A stretch of 64,000 nt of DNA from Pelagicoccus sp. SDUM812003 (GTDB lineage Bacteria > Verrucomicrobiota > Verrucomicrobiia > Opitutales > Opitutaceae): the NCBI RefSeq assembly GCF_031127815.1, contig NZ_JARXHY010000011.1, positions 124,001-188,000 on the forward strand, in the 5' to 3' direction. A program made the translations under genes and the position numbers. The notes beneath the pieces are model-generated. The model was not told the origin of the DNA. It did no database searches and worked only from the letters and a program-made list of their open reading frames with translations. This document shows, piece by piece, positions 41,251 through 50,448 of this stretch (positions are counted from its first letter, which is position 1; each line of letters begins with the position of its first letter).

Positions 41251-41817
41251 TTAGCATTTTACGATGGTGTCGGTGAGCGTTGCCGATCCGGCTTCGACAA
41301 CTCGGGCGAGAACGCCCCGGAGGCGGTGCGGCTTGTTGCGTGGGAGGTTGATCCATTTCAGGGAATCGCTTCCGTAGCGTTCGTTCCATTTGGAGCAAGC
41401 GGTGTTGAAGACGTCGGAAACTTCGAGCGCTGCGGTTCCGATGCGGAGCCTCTGCCCGATGGGAAGATTCGTTTCTGAAAAATCGAGATCGGTGATGATG
41501 TTGTCGCCCGGGTAGATCGGATTTTGCGGGTCGCGTTGCACCAGCTGAAGAATCCGAGAGCCCAGCAGGCACACTTGGATGCGCGGATCCGGTTTTCCGT
41601 CGTCGGTATACATCCAAGTCTTGCGTATCCAACGATCGCCTACGACCCCCTGTTCGGGGTCGAACTCCATACGATCCACGTAGCGCCGCTCGCCTTCTGC
41701 TGGACGCACGCAGAGGGTGATGATGGGTGCGTGGTTCTTCGGGGCGTCGAGAACCCATTCGCGACGAGCGTCGAGAAAGTCCAGGCTGGCAAAGGAGGGC
41801 TGGGCGCTTTGCTTCAT
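41251..41817 (-). CDS. MOSC-domain protein
   Basis: 188 residues carrying a MOSC domain (VGDRWIRKTWMYTDDG, LCLLGSRILQLV-like beta strands, YPGDNIITDLDFSETNLPIGQRLRIG, CSKWNERYG region). The Cys in FNTACSKW occupies the conserved MOSC cysteine position, which in MOSC proteins is linked to sulfur or molybdenum-cofactor transfer. Stand-alone MOSC proteins of this length usually have unknown substrates. The ATG at 41817 has AGGAAG nine bases upstream; 41850 is the longer alternative. Confidence 0.85.
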   Translation of the reverse strand: MKQSAQPSFASLDFLDARREWVLDAPKNHAPIITLCVRPAEGERRYVDRMEFDPEQGVVGDRWIRKTWMYTDDGKPDPRIQVCLLGSRILQLVQRDPQNPIYPGDNIITDLDFSETNLPIGQRLRIGTAALEVSDVFNTACSKWNERYGSDSLKWINLPRNKPHRLRGVLARVVEAGSATLTDTIVKC

Positions 41818-41946
41818 TCTGCTTGGCTTCCTAGCAAACTGGAGAGCCAATTGCCAGCGGATAGCACGGCGGTTGCGCTTGTTCGGGTATGGAAAAGGCG
41901 CCGCGGGGGAGCGGCGCCTGATCGCGTGAAACGTTTCGTTGGAAAG

Positions 41947-43179
41947 CTACTTGGTTTTTTCCAGGAAGCTCAAGCGGTAGAGCATGACGGCGTGCGGAGC
42001 GAGCATCTTGGAGACCTCCGCATGCTCGTCGGTGGTTCCGATATTCTGGGCGTCCCAGATGTCGCGAATCTCGTAGTTGGTATTCCAGGTGGAGAAGTGG
42101 TTTTGGAACTGTTCCCACTGCAGGCTGGTTTCGCGTGGTTCGTCGCTGGCGTTGAGCACGCACACCGCGAAGTCGTTGTTCTCGAGGTACTTGATCCAAA
42201 TTTCCTTCTCGTCGTCCTGGTAGATGCGGGTGCCCTGCTTGCCGAGCGGATCCTGATTGATGGCGATGGCTTCGGCGTTGGTGAGGATGGCGGTCACTTC
42301 GGGCGTCATATCGCGCACGTCGTTTCCGGCGATGAGGGGAGCGGCCAGGATGCACCAGAGACTGAAGTGGGAACGGGATTCCTCCAAGCTGATGCCGTGA
42401 TTGCCCACTTCCATCATGTCCGGATCGTTCCAGTGGCCGGGTCCGGCGTATTCCTCCAATCCCTTGAGACCGGGGTTGAGGCTCATCTGCAAATCGAGGA
42501 TTTTCTTCCAGCCCATGGACCATTCCTGGGTGCAATCGTAGCAGGAGATGATGTCGCCAGTCGTGCGCCAGAGGTGCCCCACGTCCTGCGCCCAGAGCCA
42601 GGGTTCGGCGGTGCCCCATTCGCACATGCTGAAGACGACCGGGCGCCCCGCGGCGTAGAGGGCGTCGCGCATGGTGGTGTAGGCCTCCTTGGCGTTGCGT
42701 TCTCCGGTGTAGCACCAGTCGTACTTGAGATAGTCGACGCCCCATTCGGCGTATTTGCGAGCGTCCTGGTACTCGTGTCCCATGTTGCCGGGGTAGCCTG
42801 CGCAGGTCTTGGATCCCGCATCCCCGTAGACGCCGAATTTGAAGCCACGCTCGTGCAGGTAGTCGGCGAGGTGCTTGAGTCCGTTGGGGAACTTTTCGGG
42901 ATCGGGCACGAGGTCGCCGTTTTCGTCGCGTTCCATCATCATCCAGCCATCGTCGAGATTGATGTGAACGTAGCCCGCGTCGCGCATGCCGTTTTCGATC
43001 ATGGCGTCGGCGACTCCGATGATGAGTTCTTCGTTGATATTGGTGGCGAAGGTGTTCCATGAGTTCCAGCCCATGGGTGGAGTGAGGGCGAGGCCTTCGA
43101 ACTTTTGGGCGAAGGAGCTTGAGGCGACGAAGAGCGCGAGCGCTGTCGTGAGCAGAGATTTGAACGACGAGGATTTCAT
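41947..43179 (-). CDS. GH27 alpha-galactosidase, exported
   Basis: 410 residues with a signal peptide (SLLTTALALFVASSSFAQ). GH27 signatures: TPPMGWNSWNTF at the start, INLDDGWM, YLKYDWCY with the catalytic nucleophile Asp, and LWRTTGDI with the acid/base Asp, plus GHWNDPDMM and APLIAGNDVR. A short C-terminal beta domain follows. It removes terminal alpha-galactosyl groups from plant or algal glycans. ATG 43179 is chosen for the signal peptide; the frame is open to 43305. It lies 369 nt downstream of the giant sensor kinase on the same strand, which may control it. Confidence 0.93.
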   Translation of the reverse strand: MKSSSFKSLLTTALALFVASSSFAQKFEGLALTPPMGWNSWNTFATNINEELIIGVADAMIENGMRDAGYVHINLDDGWMMMERDENGDLVPDPEKFPNGLKHLADYLHERGFKFGVYGDAGSKTCAGYPGNMGHEYQDARKYAEWGVDYLKYDWCYTGERNAKEAYTTMRDALYAAGRPVVFSMCEWGTAEPWLWAQDVGHLWRTTGDIISCYDCTQEWSMGWKKILDLQMSLNPGLKGLEEYAGPGHWNDPDMMEVGNHGISLEESRSHFSLWCILAAPLIAGNDVRDMTPEVTAILTNAEAIAINQDPLGKQGTRIYQDDEKEIWIKYLENNDFAVCVLNASDEPRETSLQWEQFQNHFSTWNTNYEIRDIWDAQNIGTTDEHAEVSKMLAPHAVMLYRLSFLEKTK

Positions 43180-43548
43180 AGGTGGTAGTCGGTTAAACGA
43201 GTGAGCTGCAGGGAAAGCGGAGGCCTGACCGGAGCGAACGTCCAACGATGGCAGTCGGCTTTCTGCGCTAGGGTAAATGTGGGCAGGAGCGTTTAAGAAT
43301 CGCATCGCGAGGTCAACCGATAGTGGCGTCAGGCGGGGAAACTCGGTTTGTTTCCTCCCGAATCTAGGCTGTATCTACGCCATCGGTGACAAGGCGATGT
43401 TCGATATGTGATCAAAAGTCGCTTTGCGAGCTGACACGTAGCAGAAAGCGCCGAAAAAACGCATCTTTGGCCCCTGCGGAGGCCGCGAGGGCGCTGCTTG
43501 TAGGCAAATGATTGATACGCCGACCGAGGACCTCGGTTCGAGCTACGT
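43180..43548. other. 369-nt region upstream of the alpha-galactosidase gene
   Basis: No gene is supported. The only clear element is a near-perfect palindrome ACCGAGG-A-CCTCGGT at 43523-43537, just past the sensor kinase stop. It has no T-run beside it and may be an operator. A minus-strand TTGACC (43311-43316) could be a -35 element for the alpha-galactosidase but no matching -10 is convincing. Confidence 0.4.
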
Positions 43549-46500
43549 TCAGCTTTGGCGAGTATAGAGGTAGCTTTTGAGAATTTCGGAGAGAGCGTCG
43601 ACGGTCACCGGTTTGCTCAGGTAGGCGTCAAAGCCGTGGCCCATGATCTCGGCCCGTTCCGTCGTCGTCGCATAGGCGGTGCAGGCCACGATCGGCAGGT
43701 CGGGAAAATCGGCCTTCAAGGTCTGCGTCGCTAGTCGCCCATCCAGTTCCGGCATGCGGATGTCCATGAGGACTAGGGCGATCTCGTCGGGACGCTGGCG
43801 GCAGATATCGATCGCTTCCTGGCCGTTGTTGGCTCGAATGAGGTTGATGGGTTCCTGCTTGAGAAGCCTGGACATCACCAAGTAGTTGGAATCCTCGTCC
43901 TCGGCGATGACGACGGAGGAGCGAGGCGCATCGTCCGAGCGGGTCGGACGTTTGGCCGCAGGCTGGGCGGTGTCGGCGGACGAGGTTGCGGCTTTGTCTG
44001 ACGAGTCAGGCGAAGCGTCGATCCAGGGGATGTGAAAGGTGAAGCGAGTGCCGACGCCGGAGGTGGACTCGGCTTCGATGTCTCCGCCCAGCAGCTGAAC
44101 GAGGTTTTTGGTGATGGAGAGGCCGAGACCCGTGCCTCGGTAGAGCTGCTGCTTTTCGTCCTCGAGCTTGCGGAAGCGGTCCCAGATGACGGAGAGGTTC
44201 TCCACGTCGATGCCGATACCGGTGTCTTCCACCACGAAGTCGATGCGTTTCGCGTCCCTGTCGATCTGATAGTCCAGCGAAACATGGCCTTCGTCGGTGA
44301 ACTTCAGGGCGTTTCCGATCAGATTGATTAGGATCTGCCGCAGGCGCACCGGGTCGGAAACGATGGAGCATGGTCCGTCCAGCTGGTTGGGAGCCACCTT
44401 GAACTGGAACGTTTCGAGGTTCTTCTTCTGTAGTTGAGCGTCGAATACGGTAGAGATTTCCTTGACCAGCTCGTGGAGGTCGAAGGGTTGCTTGTCGATC
44501 TTCATCTCGCCCGCTTCGATGCGGGAGATGTCCAGTATGTCGTCGATCAGGCTGAGCAGCGAGGAGCAGTTGCTCTTGATGAGCTTGGAGTATTCCTTTC
44601 GCTCCTCTTCGGTGACCGGCGTGTCGCAGATCACGGTGGAGAAGCCGATGATGGCGTTCATCGGGGTGCGTATCTCATGCGACATGTTCGCGAGGAAGGA
44701 GGACTTCAACCGGTCCGATTCTTCCGCGCGTCGCTTTTGCTCCTCTAGGGCGGCGGTGCGTTGCTGCACCATTTCCTCCAGATTGTCCCGGTGCGCTTCC
44801 AGTTCCAGATTCTGGGTTTTGATCTTCTCGCTCTGATCCATGAGCGTCTGATTGGCGTCGCGCAGTTCGGAGGTGCTTTGCTTGACGAGCGCCTCCAGTC
44901 GGTTGCGCTGCCAGCGTTGACGCTTGGTGAGGAAGAGGTAGACGCCAGCGAGCGTGAGCAAGGAGGCGAAAGTGGCGAAGACGACGAAGGCTGCGGTCTG
45001 CCAGAAGGGGGGGCGGATGGTGACGCTAAAGATTGCCGGCTGCTCGTTCCACTCCCCTGAGGGAAGGCGTCCTCGGGCGATGAATCGGTAGTTGCCTGGG
45101 TGAAGCGAGGTGTAGGAAGCGTAGTTGCGTCGTCCGCTGTAGATCCAGTCCGGATCGAGGCCTTCGAGCTTGTAGCTGAACTCGTTTTGGCCGGGAAGGC
45201 TATAGTCGGTGAGGGCGAAGGAGAATCCCAGGTAGTTCTGGTTGTGGCTGAGTTCGATGCCGTTCTGGTCGAGCTTGCTTTGGGAGATGTTTTGTCCAAG
45301 CACGCTGATCGACGAGAAGACGATGTCGGCGCTGTGCATCGTTTTTTTGATGGCTTCTGGTCTGAACTTGTTGAAGCCGCCGTCGCCGCCGACGTAGAAG
45401 CTGCCATCGGCGCCGATGCAAAAGGCGTTTGGCTCGAAGATGTTTCCCTGCAGCCCGTACGCTTCGGTGAAGGAGACGGATTCGCCTGTATTTGGAGTCA
45501 GAATACAGATCCCGGAATCGGTGGTGAGCCAGAGCCGGCTAAGCCTGTCTTCGCGTATGCCGAAGACGGTGCTGGAGGGCAAGCCGTTGTTTTCGTCGAA
45601 GGTCTGAATCGATCCGCGCTCGAGATCGAGCAGGTTCAGGCCTTTGAGACGGGTGCCGACCCAGATGCGGCCGCGCACGTCTTCGTAGACGCTGCGCACC
45701 ATGTTTCCACTGAGGGGAAGGGCGTCTGGCGAGCCTGCGGCGTAGTGGGTGAGGGTTTCGCTTTTCGGGTCGAAACGGTACAGGCCGTTGTGGTGGGTGC
45801 CGATGTAGATGTTGTTCGCCGAATCGAGGAACAGGGTTTTGATTTCGATGGTGGACTCGGTGGAGAGGTCGATTCCGTCGATGATGGGGAAGGCCTGGAA
45901 GCGTTTCGTTTGCTTGTCGAAGATCTGCAGGCCGAAGTGGGTGCCGATGTAGAGCTGGCGCTCGTCGACGTCGAGCAGATCTCGAATGATGTAGGTTTCG
46001 AAGTTCTCGAAGCTGCCTGTTCGCTTGTCGAAGCGCGAAAGGCCTTTTTCCGTGCCAAGCCAAAGCACGCCGTCCTCTCCCTCCGCGATCGCTTCCACGC
46101 GGTTGTCGAAGATGGGGTTGGGATCATCGCTTTCCTGGTAGTGGGCTTCGAGGAATGTCTCGTCTCGAGGGTCGAAAGCGTTGATGCCGCCTCGTTTGGT
46201 GCCGATCCAAATGATGCCTTCCTGGTCGGAAACGATGGAGAGCACATGGCTGCCTCGCAGTCCGCTCTCGCTGTGCACACCGCCGGAGAATCGAGTGAAG
46301 GTCTCGACGTCGCTGTTGTAGATTTGGATACCGGCGAACTTGGTGCCGATCCAGATCAGGCCGTTTCGATCCTCGAAGAGCGAGCGGATGCTGCTGCTTT
46401 TCAGCCCTTCCACGTTGAAGGGATCGGGTCGGTAGGTCTTTATTTTTCTCGTATTGGAATCGATGATACGAATCCCGTCGGAGAAGGTGGCGACCCAGAT

Positions 46501-47352
46501 GTTGCCGCGTCGATCGACTAGGATGGAGTTGACGTTGGTTTCCTCGGGGTCCTGTCCTTCTTCCACCAGATGCACCGCCTCGTAGCGTCCGGTCTGAGGA
46601 TCGTAATGGGATAGGCCGGTATTGTGTCCGAACCACAGCGAGCCGTGCCCGTCCTCCTGGATGTCGAAGAACTCCAGCGTCATGTGGTTGAGCTCGGTGA
46701 AGTCGATTTCCGGAGGCGGTTCGAATTGCTCGGTGGCTTTGTTGTAGCGGAAGATGCCCGACCGGGTGGCGACCCAGATGCGATCGTGGGAGTCTCGAAA
46801 AAGGGCGTTGCACAAGGCGGACGAGTCTGTGGGCCGACCTTGGAAGGGGATGCTCGGCTCCACTTCGTAGCTTGCGAGGTCGATTCTCGAGACGCCTCTC
46901 TCCGTGGCCACCCAGAGGTGTTTGCGCTCGTCCTCCAGGATGTCGAAAACGATGCTACCGATCAGACCCTGCTGGCCCCCGATCCGGTCGAAGCTGCTGC
47001 GCGAACTGTCCAACCGGTCCAGTCCGTTCTGGGTGCCTACCCAGATGCTCCCAGCGCTGTCTTGGAACAGCACGTTGACATAGTCGCTGGAAAGGGAGGC
47101 CGGGTCGTCAGGCTCGTTTTGGAAGACCTTGAATTCGTTTCCGTTGTATTTGGAGAGTCCACCGCCTTCCAAGCCGATCCAAATGACCCCCCGATTGTCC
47201 TGGGTGATGGTCTTGACCGTGTTGCCAGGAAGACCGAGATCGCTCGAAAGGTGCTTTAGCGTAAGCTTTTCTTGGAAGCAGTGACCGAGCGGGGGGAAAA
47301 GGGAGGCGAGAAAGGTCGCCAAGAGGAATGCGCTCGAAGGTTTCCAGTTCAT
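43549..47352 (-). CDS. Giant Reg_prop/Y_Y_Y hybrid sensor histidine kinase
   Basis: 1267 residues. Signal peptide at about 1-26; two beta-propellers of Reg_prop repeats (many WIGT..GLSR/WVGTRSGI units) to about residue 690; a Y_Y_Y domain (LPGQNEFSYKLEGLDPDWIYSGRRNYASYTSLHPGNY, in parts); one membrane helix (AAFVVFATFASLLTLAGVYLF); a coiled coil; HisKA with His892 (MSHEIRTPMN); HATPase (NLIGNALKFTDEG, DTGIGID, GTGLGLSI); and a receiver with Asp1197 (LVLMDIRMPELDG). This is the Bacteroidetes HTCS layout for glycan sensing but without the AraC output domain, so a separate DNA-binding partner is needed. The neighbouring GH27 gene suggests a glycan signal. ATG 47352 chosen for the signal peptide. 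Confidence 0.92.
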   Translation of the reverse strand: MNWKPSSAFLLATFLASLFPPLGHCFQEKLTLKHLSSDLGLPGNTVKTITQDNRGVIWIGLEGGGLSKYNGNEFKVFQNEPDDPASLSSDYVNVLFQDSAGSIWVGTQNGLDRLDSSRSSFDRIGGQQGLIGSIVFDILEDERKHLWVATERGVSRIDLASYEVEPSIPFQGRPTDSSALCNALFRDSHDRIWVATRSGIFRYNKATEQFEPPPEIDFTELNHMTLEFFDIQEDGHGSLWFGHNTGLSHYDPQTGRYEAVHLVEEGQDPEETNVNSILVDRRGNIWVATFSDGIRIIDSNTRKIKTYRPDPFNVEGLKSSSIRSLFEDRNGLIWIGTKFAGIQIYNSDVETFTRFSGGVHSESGLRGSHVLSIVSDQEGIIWIGTKRGGINAFDPRDETFLEAHYQESDDPNPIFDNRVEAIAEGEDGVLWLGTEKGLSRFDKRTGSFENFETYIIRDLLDVDERQLYIGTHFGLQIFDKQTKRFQAFPIIDGIDLSTESTIEIKTLFLDSANNIYIGTHHNGLYRFDPKSETLTHYAAGSPDALPLSGNMVRSVYEDVRGRIWVGTRLKGLNLLDLERGSIQTFDENNGLPSSTVFGIREDRLSRLWLTTDSGICILTPNTGESVSFTEAYGLQGNIFEPNAFCIGADGSFYVGGDGGFNKFRPEAIKKTMHSADIVFSSISVLGQNISQSKLDQNGIELSHNQNYLGFSFALTDYSLPGQNEFSYKLEGLDPDWIYSGRRNYASYTSLHPGNYRFIARGRLPSGEWNEQPAIFSVTIRPPFWQTAAFVVFATFASLLTLAGVYLFLTKRQRWQRNRLEALVKQSTSELRDANQTLMDQSEKIKTQNLELEAHRDNLEEMVQQRTAALEEQKRRAEESDRLKSSFLANMSHEIRTPMNAIIGFSTVICDTPVTEEERKEYSKLIKSNCSSLLSLIDDILDISRIEAGEMKIDKQPFDLHELVKEISTVFDAQLQKKNLETFQFKVAPNQLDGPCSIVSDPVRLRQILINLIGNALKFTDEGHVSLDYQIDRDAKRIDFVVEDTGIGIDVENLSVIWDRFRKLEDEKQQLYRGTGLGLSITKNLVQLLGGDIEAESTSGVGTRFTFHIPWIDASPDSSDKAATSSADTAQPAAKRPTRSDDAPRSSVVIAEDEDSNYLVMSRLLKQEPINLIRANNGQEAIDICRQRPDEIALVLMDIRMPELDGRLATQTLKADFPDLPIVACTAYATTTERAEIMGHGFDAYLSKPVTVDALSEILKSYLYTRQS

Positions 47353-47583
47353 GCAATTACGACTTATCGGCTTCTGGGGTGGGAAACTGTCAGGGAAAGG
47401 GGATGTATTTCCTCGGTTAGCGGCCAAGCATCGATCGGTCCCCTCGATTTCGGGTGAACACGTAGGCGCCGCGTATTCGGAAGTGTCTCACGTTTCGCCG
47501 TTTGTGCAATATGAGAATTCGTTTTCGCAGGTTTTCGTAAAAACGACAAGATCGCAGGAATCTGCGAGATTCGACGCCTGTTC

Positions 47584-47607
47584 GCGGGGCGAGATAGCTC
47601 GCCTCGC
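47584..47607. other. Stable hairpin abutting the ubiE stop codon
   Basis: GCGGGGCGAG-ATAG-CTCGCCTCGC forms a 10-bp stem with one G-U pair and touches the last base of the ubiE stop (minus strand). No T-run follows in either direction. It could protect the mRNA 3' end or be a weak terminator. Confidence 0.45.
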
Positions 47608-48299
47608 TAGACGGAGGCGATGTGCAAGGCCACGCTGCCAAAGGTCATGGGGATGGCTGCGACCGTGCGATAGCCGGCCTTTTCCAATTCGTCGCAGACG
47701 CCTTGCCGATCGGGGAAGGCTTCGATGGAGTCGCTCAGGTATTGGTACGCGGGCACGTCACCGGTGAGCAGACCGGCGATGTTTGGCAGCAGCGTTTTCA
47801 GATAGAAATAGTAGAAGGGGCGGACCAGCGGGTGGGGCTGGGAGAACTCCAGGATGAAAAGGTGACCGCCTGGACGCAGGATGCGTTTCATCTCCAGCAG
47901 TCCCGCGTGGCGATCGGCCAGATTTCGATAGCCGAAGGCGATGGTGATGGCGTCGGTGGAGGCGTCCGCCAGTGGCAGTTTCAAGATGTCGCCCACCTCG
48001 AAGCCCATGTTCCGGAACCCTGCTTTGGCCTGCTTGCGTCGAGCTTCGTCCAGCATGGGCTCGCAGAAATCCAATCCTTCCACGCGAACCGATTCGGGGA
48101 ACTCCTTGCGCAGCTCGAAGGCCACGTCTCCGCTGCCGGTGGCCAGGTCGGTGACGTGTTTCGGGTTGCGTATCCAAACTTCGTCTACAAGCCGATCGCG
48201 CCAAAGCGTGTCGATGCCGAAGCTCAGGGCGCGATTTGCGAGGTCGTACTTGGCCGCGATGCGGCTGAACATGGAGTTGACTTTGTCTGGATCTGGCAC
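47607..48299 (-). CDS. menG: Demethylmenaquinone/ubiquinone C-methyltransferase UbiE/MenG
   Basis: 230 residues. VNSMFSRIAAKYDLANRALSFGID is the family N-terminal pattern; LATGSGDVAFEL is SAM motif I; DITIAFGYRNLADR-like (TIAFGYRNL) and RILRPGGHLFILEFSQP are the UbiE signatures. It methylates demethylmenaquinone in menaquinone synthesis (or the ubiquinone precursor in organisms that make it). Menaquinone is the likelier substrate in this group (inference). It follows the ClpX-like gene by 63 nt on the same strand. Confidence 0.93.
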   Translation of the reverse strand: MPDPDKVNSMFSRIAAKYDLANRALSFGIDTLWRDRLVDEVWIRNPKHVTDLATGSGDVAFELRKEFPESVRVEGLDFCEPMLDEARRKQAKAGFRNMGFEVGDILKLPLADASTDAITIAFGYRNLADRHAGLLEMKRILRPGGHLFILEFSQPHPLVRPFYYFYLKTLLPNIAGLLTGDVPAYQYLSDSIEAFPDRQGVCDELEKAGYRTVAAIPMTFGSVALHIASV

Positions 48300-48362
48300 G
48301 GTCGGTTGTCGCTGTGTATCCGCCCACGAATTGCGCGAATGGGCGCGAATGCGAGACTAGAA

Positions 48363-49973
48363 TCAAGAATCCGGAGTTCGGTTGTAGCTGGCTACCACCC
48401 AGGCGGAAAGGGCCTTTTCCGCGTCGGCGATCACTTCGGCGTCGATGGTGAAGGTGGTTTGGCCGGTGTTGCGGCTGATCAGGGTGAGACCGTGGTTGAA
48501 GTCGTGAAACTTGCGCTCGCAAAGGGCCCGGATGGTCTTGTCCTTTTCGAGACTCTCCTCGACCAGGGCGGTGACGGCCTCATCGGTAAACTCCAGGGTG
48601 AAGCCGTACTGCTCGCTGAAACGCTGGCAGAAGGCGTCGATCTCCGCCCTCAAGACCTCGTGCTGATCGGAAAGGTTTTCGCGCAGCAGGACTTTGAGTT
48701 CCGCCTCCGGATTTTCGATGGTGGAGCGTCCCACGCTGAGGGTTTTGATGCTGGTGGAGGGCAGCTCGAACTTGAAGCTGCGGAAGACGCGTTCCAGCAC
48801 GGTCATGAGTCCGCGGGCTCCGGTTTTTTCCTTGTAGGCCCGTTCGGCGACTTCCTCCATGGCCTCGCGGGCCATCTCCAGCGTGATGCCGTAGCCTTCG
48901 AAATCGGAAATGTACTGCCGCAGCACGCTGCCTTCGGAGCTGCTCATGATTTCCAGAAGGTCCTTCGGCTTGAGCGGCTGGCAAGCGACGCGAACGGGCA
49001 GGCGGCCGATGAATTCCGGCTCGAAGCCGTAGTCGATGAAGTCGCGCGTCTCCACCTCGTTGAGGAAGGTGTCTTGCTCCTCCTGGTCCGCGGCAGGCTG
49101 CGAGCCGAAGCCCATCGAGGTGTTGCGAAGGCGTTTTTCGATGGACTTGTCCATCTGGTCGAAGGCGCCGCTGACGATGAAGAGAATGTGTTTGGTGGAG
49201 AGGCTGCGCTTGCGCGGTTTGCCGCCGCGCTGCATCTCCATCATGGCCTGCATCTGACCCATCATGTCGGTCTGGCTCTGCAGAGCGACTTCGGTGTCCT
49301 CCATCAGCTTGAGCAGATTGATCTGCACGCCGCGGCCGGAAACGTCGCGCCCGCCGCTCTCCATCTTGTTGGCTATCTTATCGATCTCATCAATATATAT
49401 AATGCCGTACTGGGCGAGATCGGTGTCGCCATTGGCGTTTTTCACCAGATCGCGCACCAAATCCTCCACATCGCCGCCCACGTAGCCGGTTTCGGAGAAC
49501 TTGGTGGCGTCCGCCTTGACGAACGGCACGCCGATCAGCTTTGCCACGTTGCGCATCAGGTAGGTTTTGCCCACGCCGGTTGGGCCGAGCAGGATGATGT
49601 TTTGCTTGGCGTAGTCCTGTTCCAGCAGTTCCGGACGTTCGATGCAGCGTCGCACGTGGTTGTAGTGGTCGCAGATGGAAACGGAGATGACCTTCTTCGC
49701 CTCGTTCTGCTGGATGACGAAGCGGTCGAGATAGTCGCGGATCTCCCGGGGTTTGAGGTTGAATTCCTGAATGCGTTTGAGGGCTTCGGCCCGCTCTTGA
49801 TCTTCCTCCTCCTGCTTGGGGGAGGTGGGGCCGCTGGAACCGGGACTGGCCACGCCGCTCGCTCCCCCCATGGGGCCGCCGAAGGGCATGAAAGCCTTTC
49901 CCTGCTTGAAGAGATCCTGCAGATTTTTCTGCAGCTCTTCCATCGGATCTTTCGGTTCGTCGTCTTTGCTCAT
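48363..49973 (-). CDS. ClpX-like AAA+ unfoldase lacking the zinc domain, with extended C-terminus
   Basis: 536 residues from the ATG at 49973 (frame open to 50039). The ClpX core is clear: Walker [11 protein letters not shown] (130-137), pore loop GYVG (163-166), Walker B IIYIDEID (191-198), arginine finger region [11 protein letters not shown] and sensor 2 GARG (385-388). Three deviations: no N-terminal C4 zinc domain (a Gly/Pro-rich leader instead); the ClpP-binding IGF loop reads MGF (287-289) and the RKH loop is a Met/Gln-rich insert; and about 120 extra residues follow the small domain. Residues 455-510 resemble a second, degenerate small domain. Role: ATP-driven unfolding, perhaps with ClpP; no clpP is adjacent. 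Confidence 0.85.
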   Translation of the reverse strand: MSKDDEPKDPMEELQKNLQDLFKQGKAFMPFGGPMGGASGVASPGSSGPTSPKQEEEDQERAEALKRIQEFNLKPREIRDYLDRFVIQQNEAKKVISVSICDHYNHVRRCIERPELLEQDYAKQNIILLGPTGVGKTYLMRNVAKLIGVPFVKADATKFSETGYVGGDVEDLVRDLVKNANGDTDLAQYGIIYIDEIDKIANKMESGGRDVSGRGVQINLLKLMEDTEVALQSQTDMMGQMQAMMEMQRGGKPRKRSLSTKHILFIVSGAFDQMDKSIEKRLRNTSMGFGSQPAADQEEQDTFLNEVETRDFIDYGFEPEFIGRLPVRVACQPLKPKDLLEIMSSSEGSVLRQYISDFEGYGITLEMAREAMEEVAERAYKEKTGARGLMTVLERVFRSFKFELPSTSIKTLSVGRSTIENPEAELKVLLRENLSDQHEVLRAEIDAFCQRFSEQYGFTLEFTDEAVTALVEESLEKDKTIRALCERKFHDFNHGLTLISRNTGQTTFTIDAEVIADAEKALSAWVVASYNRTPDS

Positions 49974-50001
49974 TGTTGGCGGATATTTGATGGCTTTGAG
50001 G

Positions 50002-50031
50002 TTGACGCAACCCAAAGCGTGGAAGTAGTTT
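50002..50031 (+). promoter_or_regulatory. Possible sigma-70 promoter for the HU/IHF gene
   Basis: TTGACG (50002-50007) and TAGTTT (50026-50031) are separated by 18 bp, 40 nt before the HU/IHF start codon. The -10 match is weak, so the call is tentative. The same 98-nt gap must hold the promoter of the divergent ClpX-like gene. Confidence 0.3.
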
Positions 50032-50071
50032 ACCCTCAACTATGTAACGAGTTTCCAACTCCAACGCCGCC

Positions 50072-50386
50072 ATGTCTAACAACCTTACCAAACGCGATAT
50101 CGTTCTTCGAATCTTCGAAAAGACGAAGGACATCCCCCAGAGCAAGATCCAAGACACCGTCCAGATGACCTTGGACATTATTTTGGACGCTCTCGCGGAG
50201 GGCCGTAATGTGGAGCTGCGAAACTTCGGAGTTTTCGAGGTGCAGAAGCGCAAAGCTCGCGTGGGCCGCAATCCGAATCGTCCTGAGACCGATGTGGTCA
50301 TCCCGACGCGCGCCGTGGTCAAATTCAAGGCGGGCAAGGTGCTCAAGGCGAAGATCAAGGATATCGACCTGGAGAAGCTCGACTAG
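50072..50386 (+). CDS. HU/IHF-family DNA-bending protein
   Basis: 104 residues. TKRDIVLRIFEKTKDIPQSKIQDTVQMTLD forms the helical dimerisation body, VELRNFGVFEVQKRKARVGRNPNRPET the beta arm with the conserved RxGRNP loop and intercalating proline, and VVKFKAGKVLKAKI the C-terminus. It binds and bends DNA as a dimer. The IHF-like features (GRNP, longer tail) do not decide HU versus IHF. Single gene with its own terminator; divergent from the ClpX-like gene. Confidence 0.93.
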   Translation: MSNNLTKRDIVLRIFEKTKDIPQSKIQDTVQMTLDIILDALAEGRNVELRNFGVFEVQKRKARVGRNPNRPETDVVIPTRAVVKFKAGKVLKAKIKDIDLEKLD

Positions 50387-50410
50387 GAGCTGAGACCTTG
50401 ACCTTTTCCT

Positions 50411-50435
50411 AAGGCGGCGTATGCCGCCTTTTTTT
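50411..50435 (+). terminator. Rho-independent terminator of the HU/IHF gene
   Basis: Perfect 8-bp stem AAGGCGGC-GTAT-GCCGCCTT (50411-50430) followed by five more T residues to 50435, 24 nt after the stop codon. Confidence 0.92.
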
Positions 50436-50448
50436 ATATCTACACGAG

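Noticed and set aside
41524-43062. 512-residue plus-strand open frame opposite the alpha-galactosidase and MOSC genes
   Set aside because: It is antisense to two recognised genes, has no family motif and shows the Val/Glu/Gly bias of a shadow frame in G+C-rich DNA.
45100-46521. 473-residue plus-strand open frame inside the sensor kinase gene
   Set aside because: Antisense to the Reg_prop propeller; its regularity mirrors the repeated coding sequence of the kinase.
47622-50168. 848-residue plus-strand open frame antisense to ubiE and the ClpX-like gene
   Set aside because: It spans both well-supported minus-strand genes, with His/Ala/Gly-rich composition and no recognisable domain.
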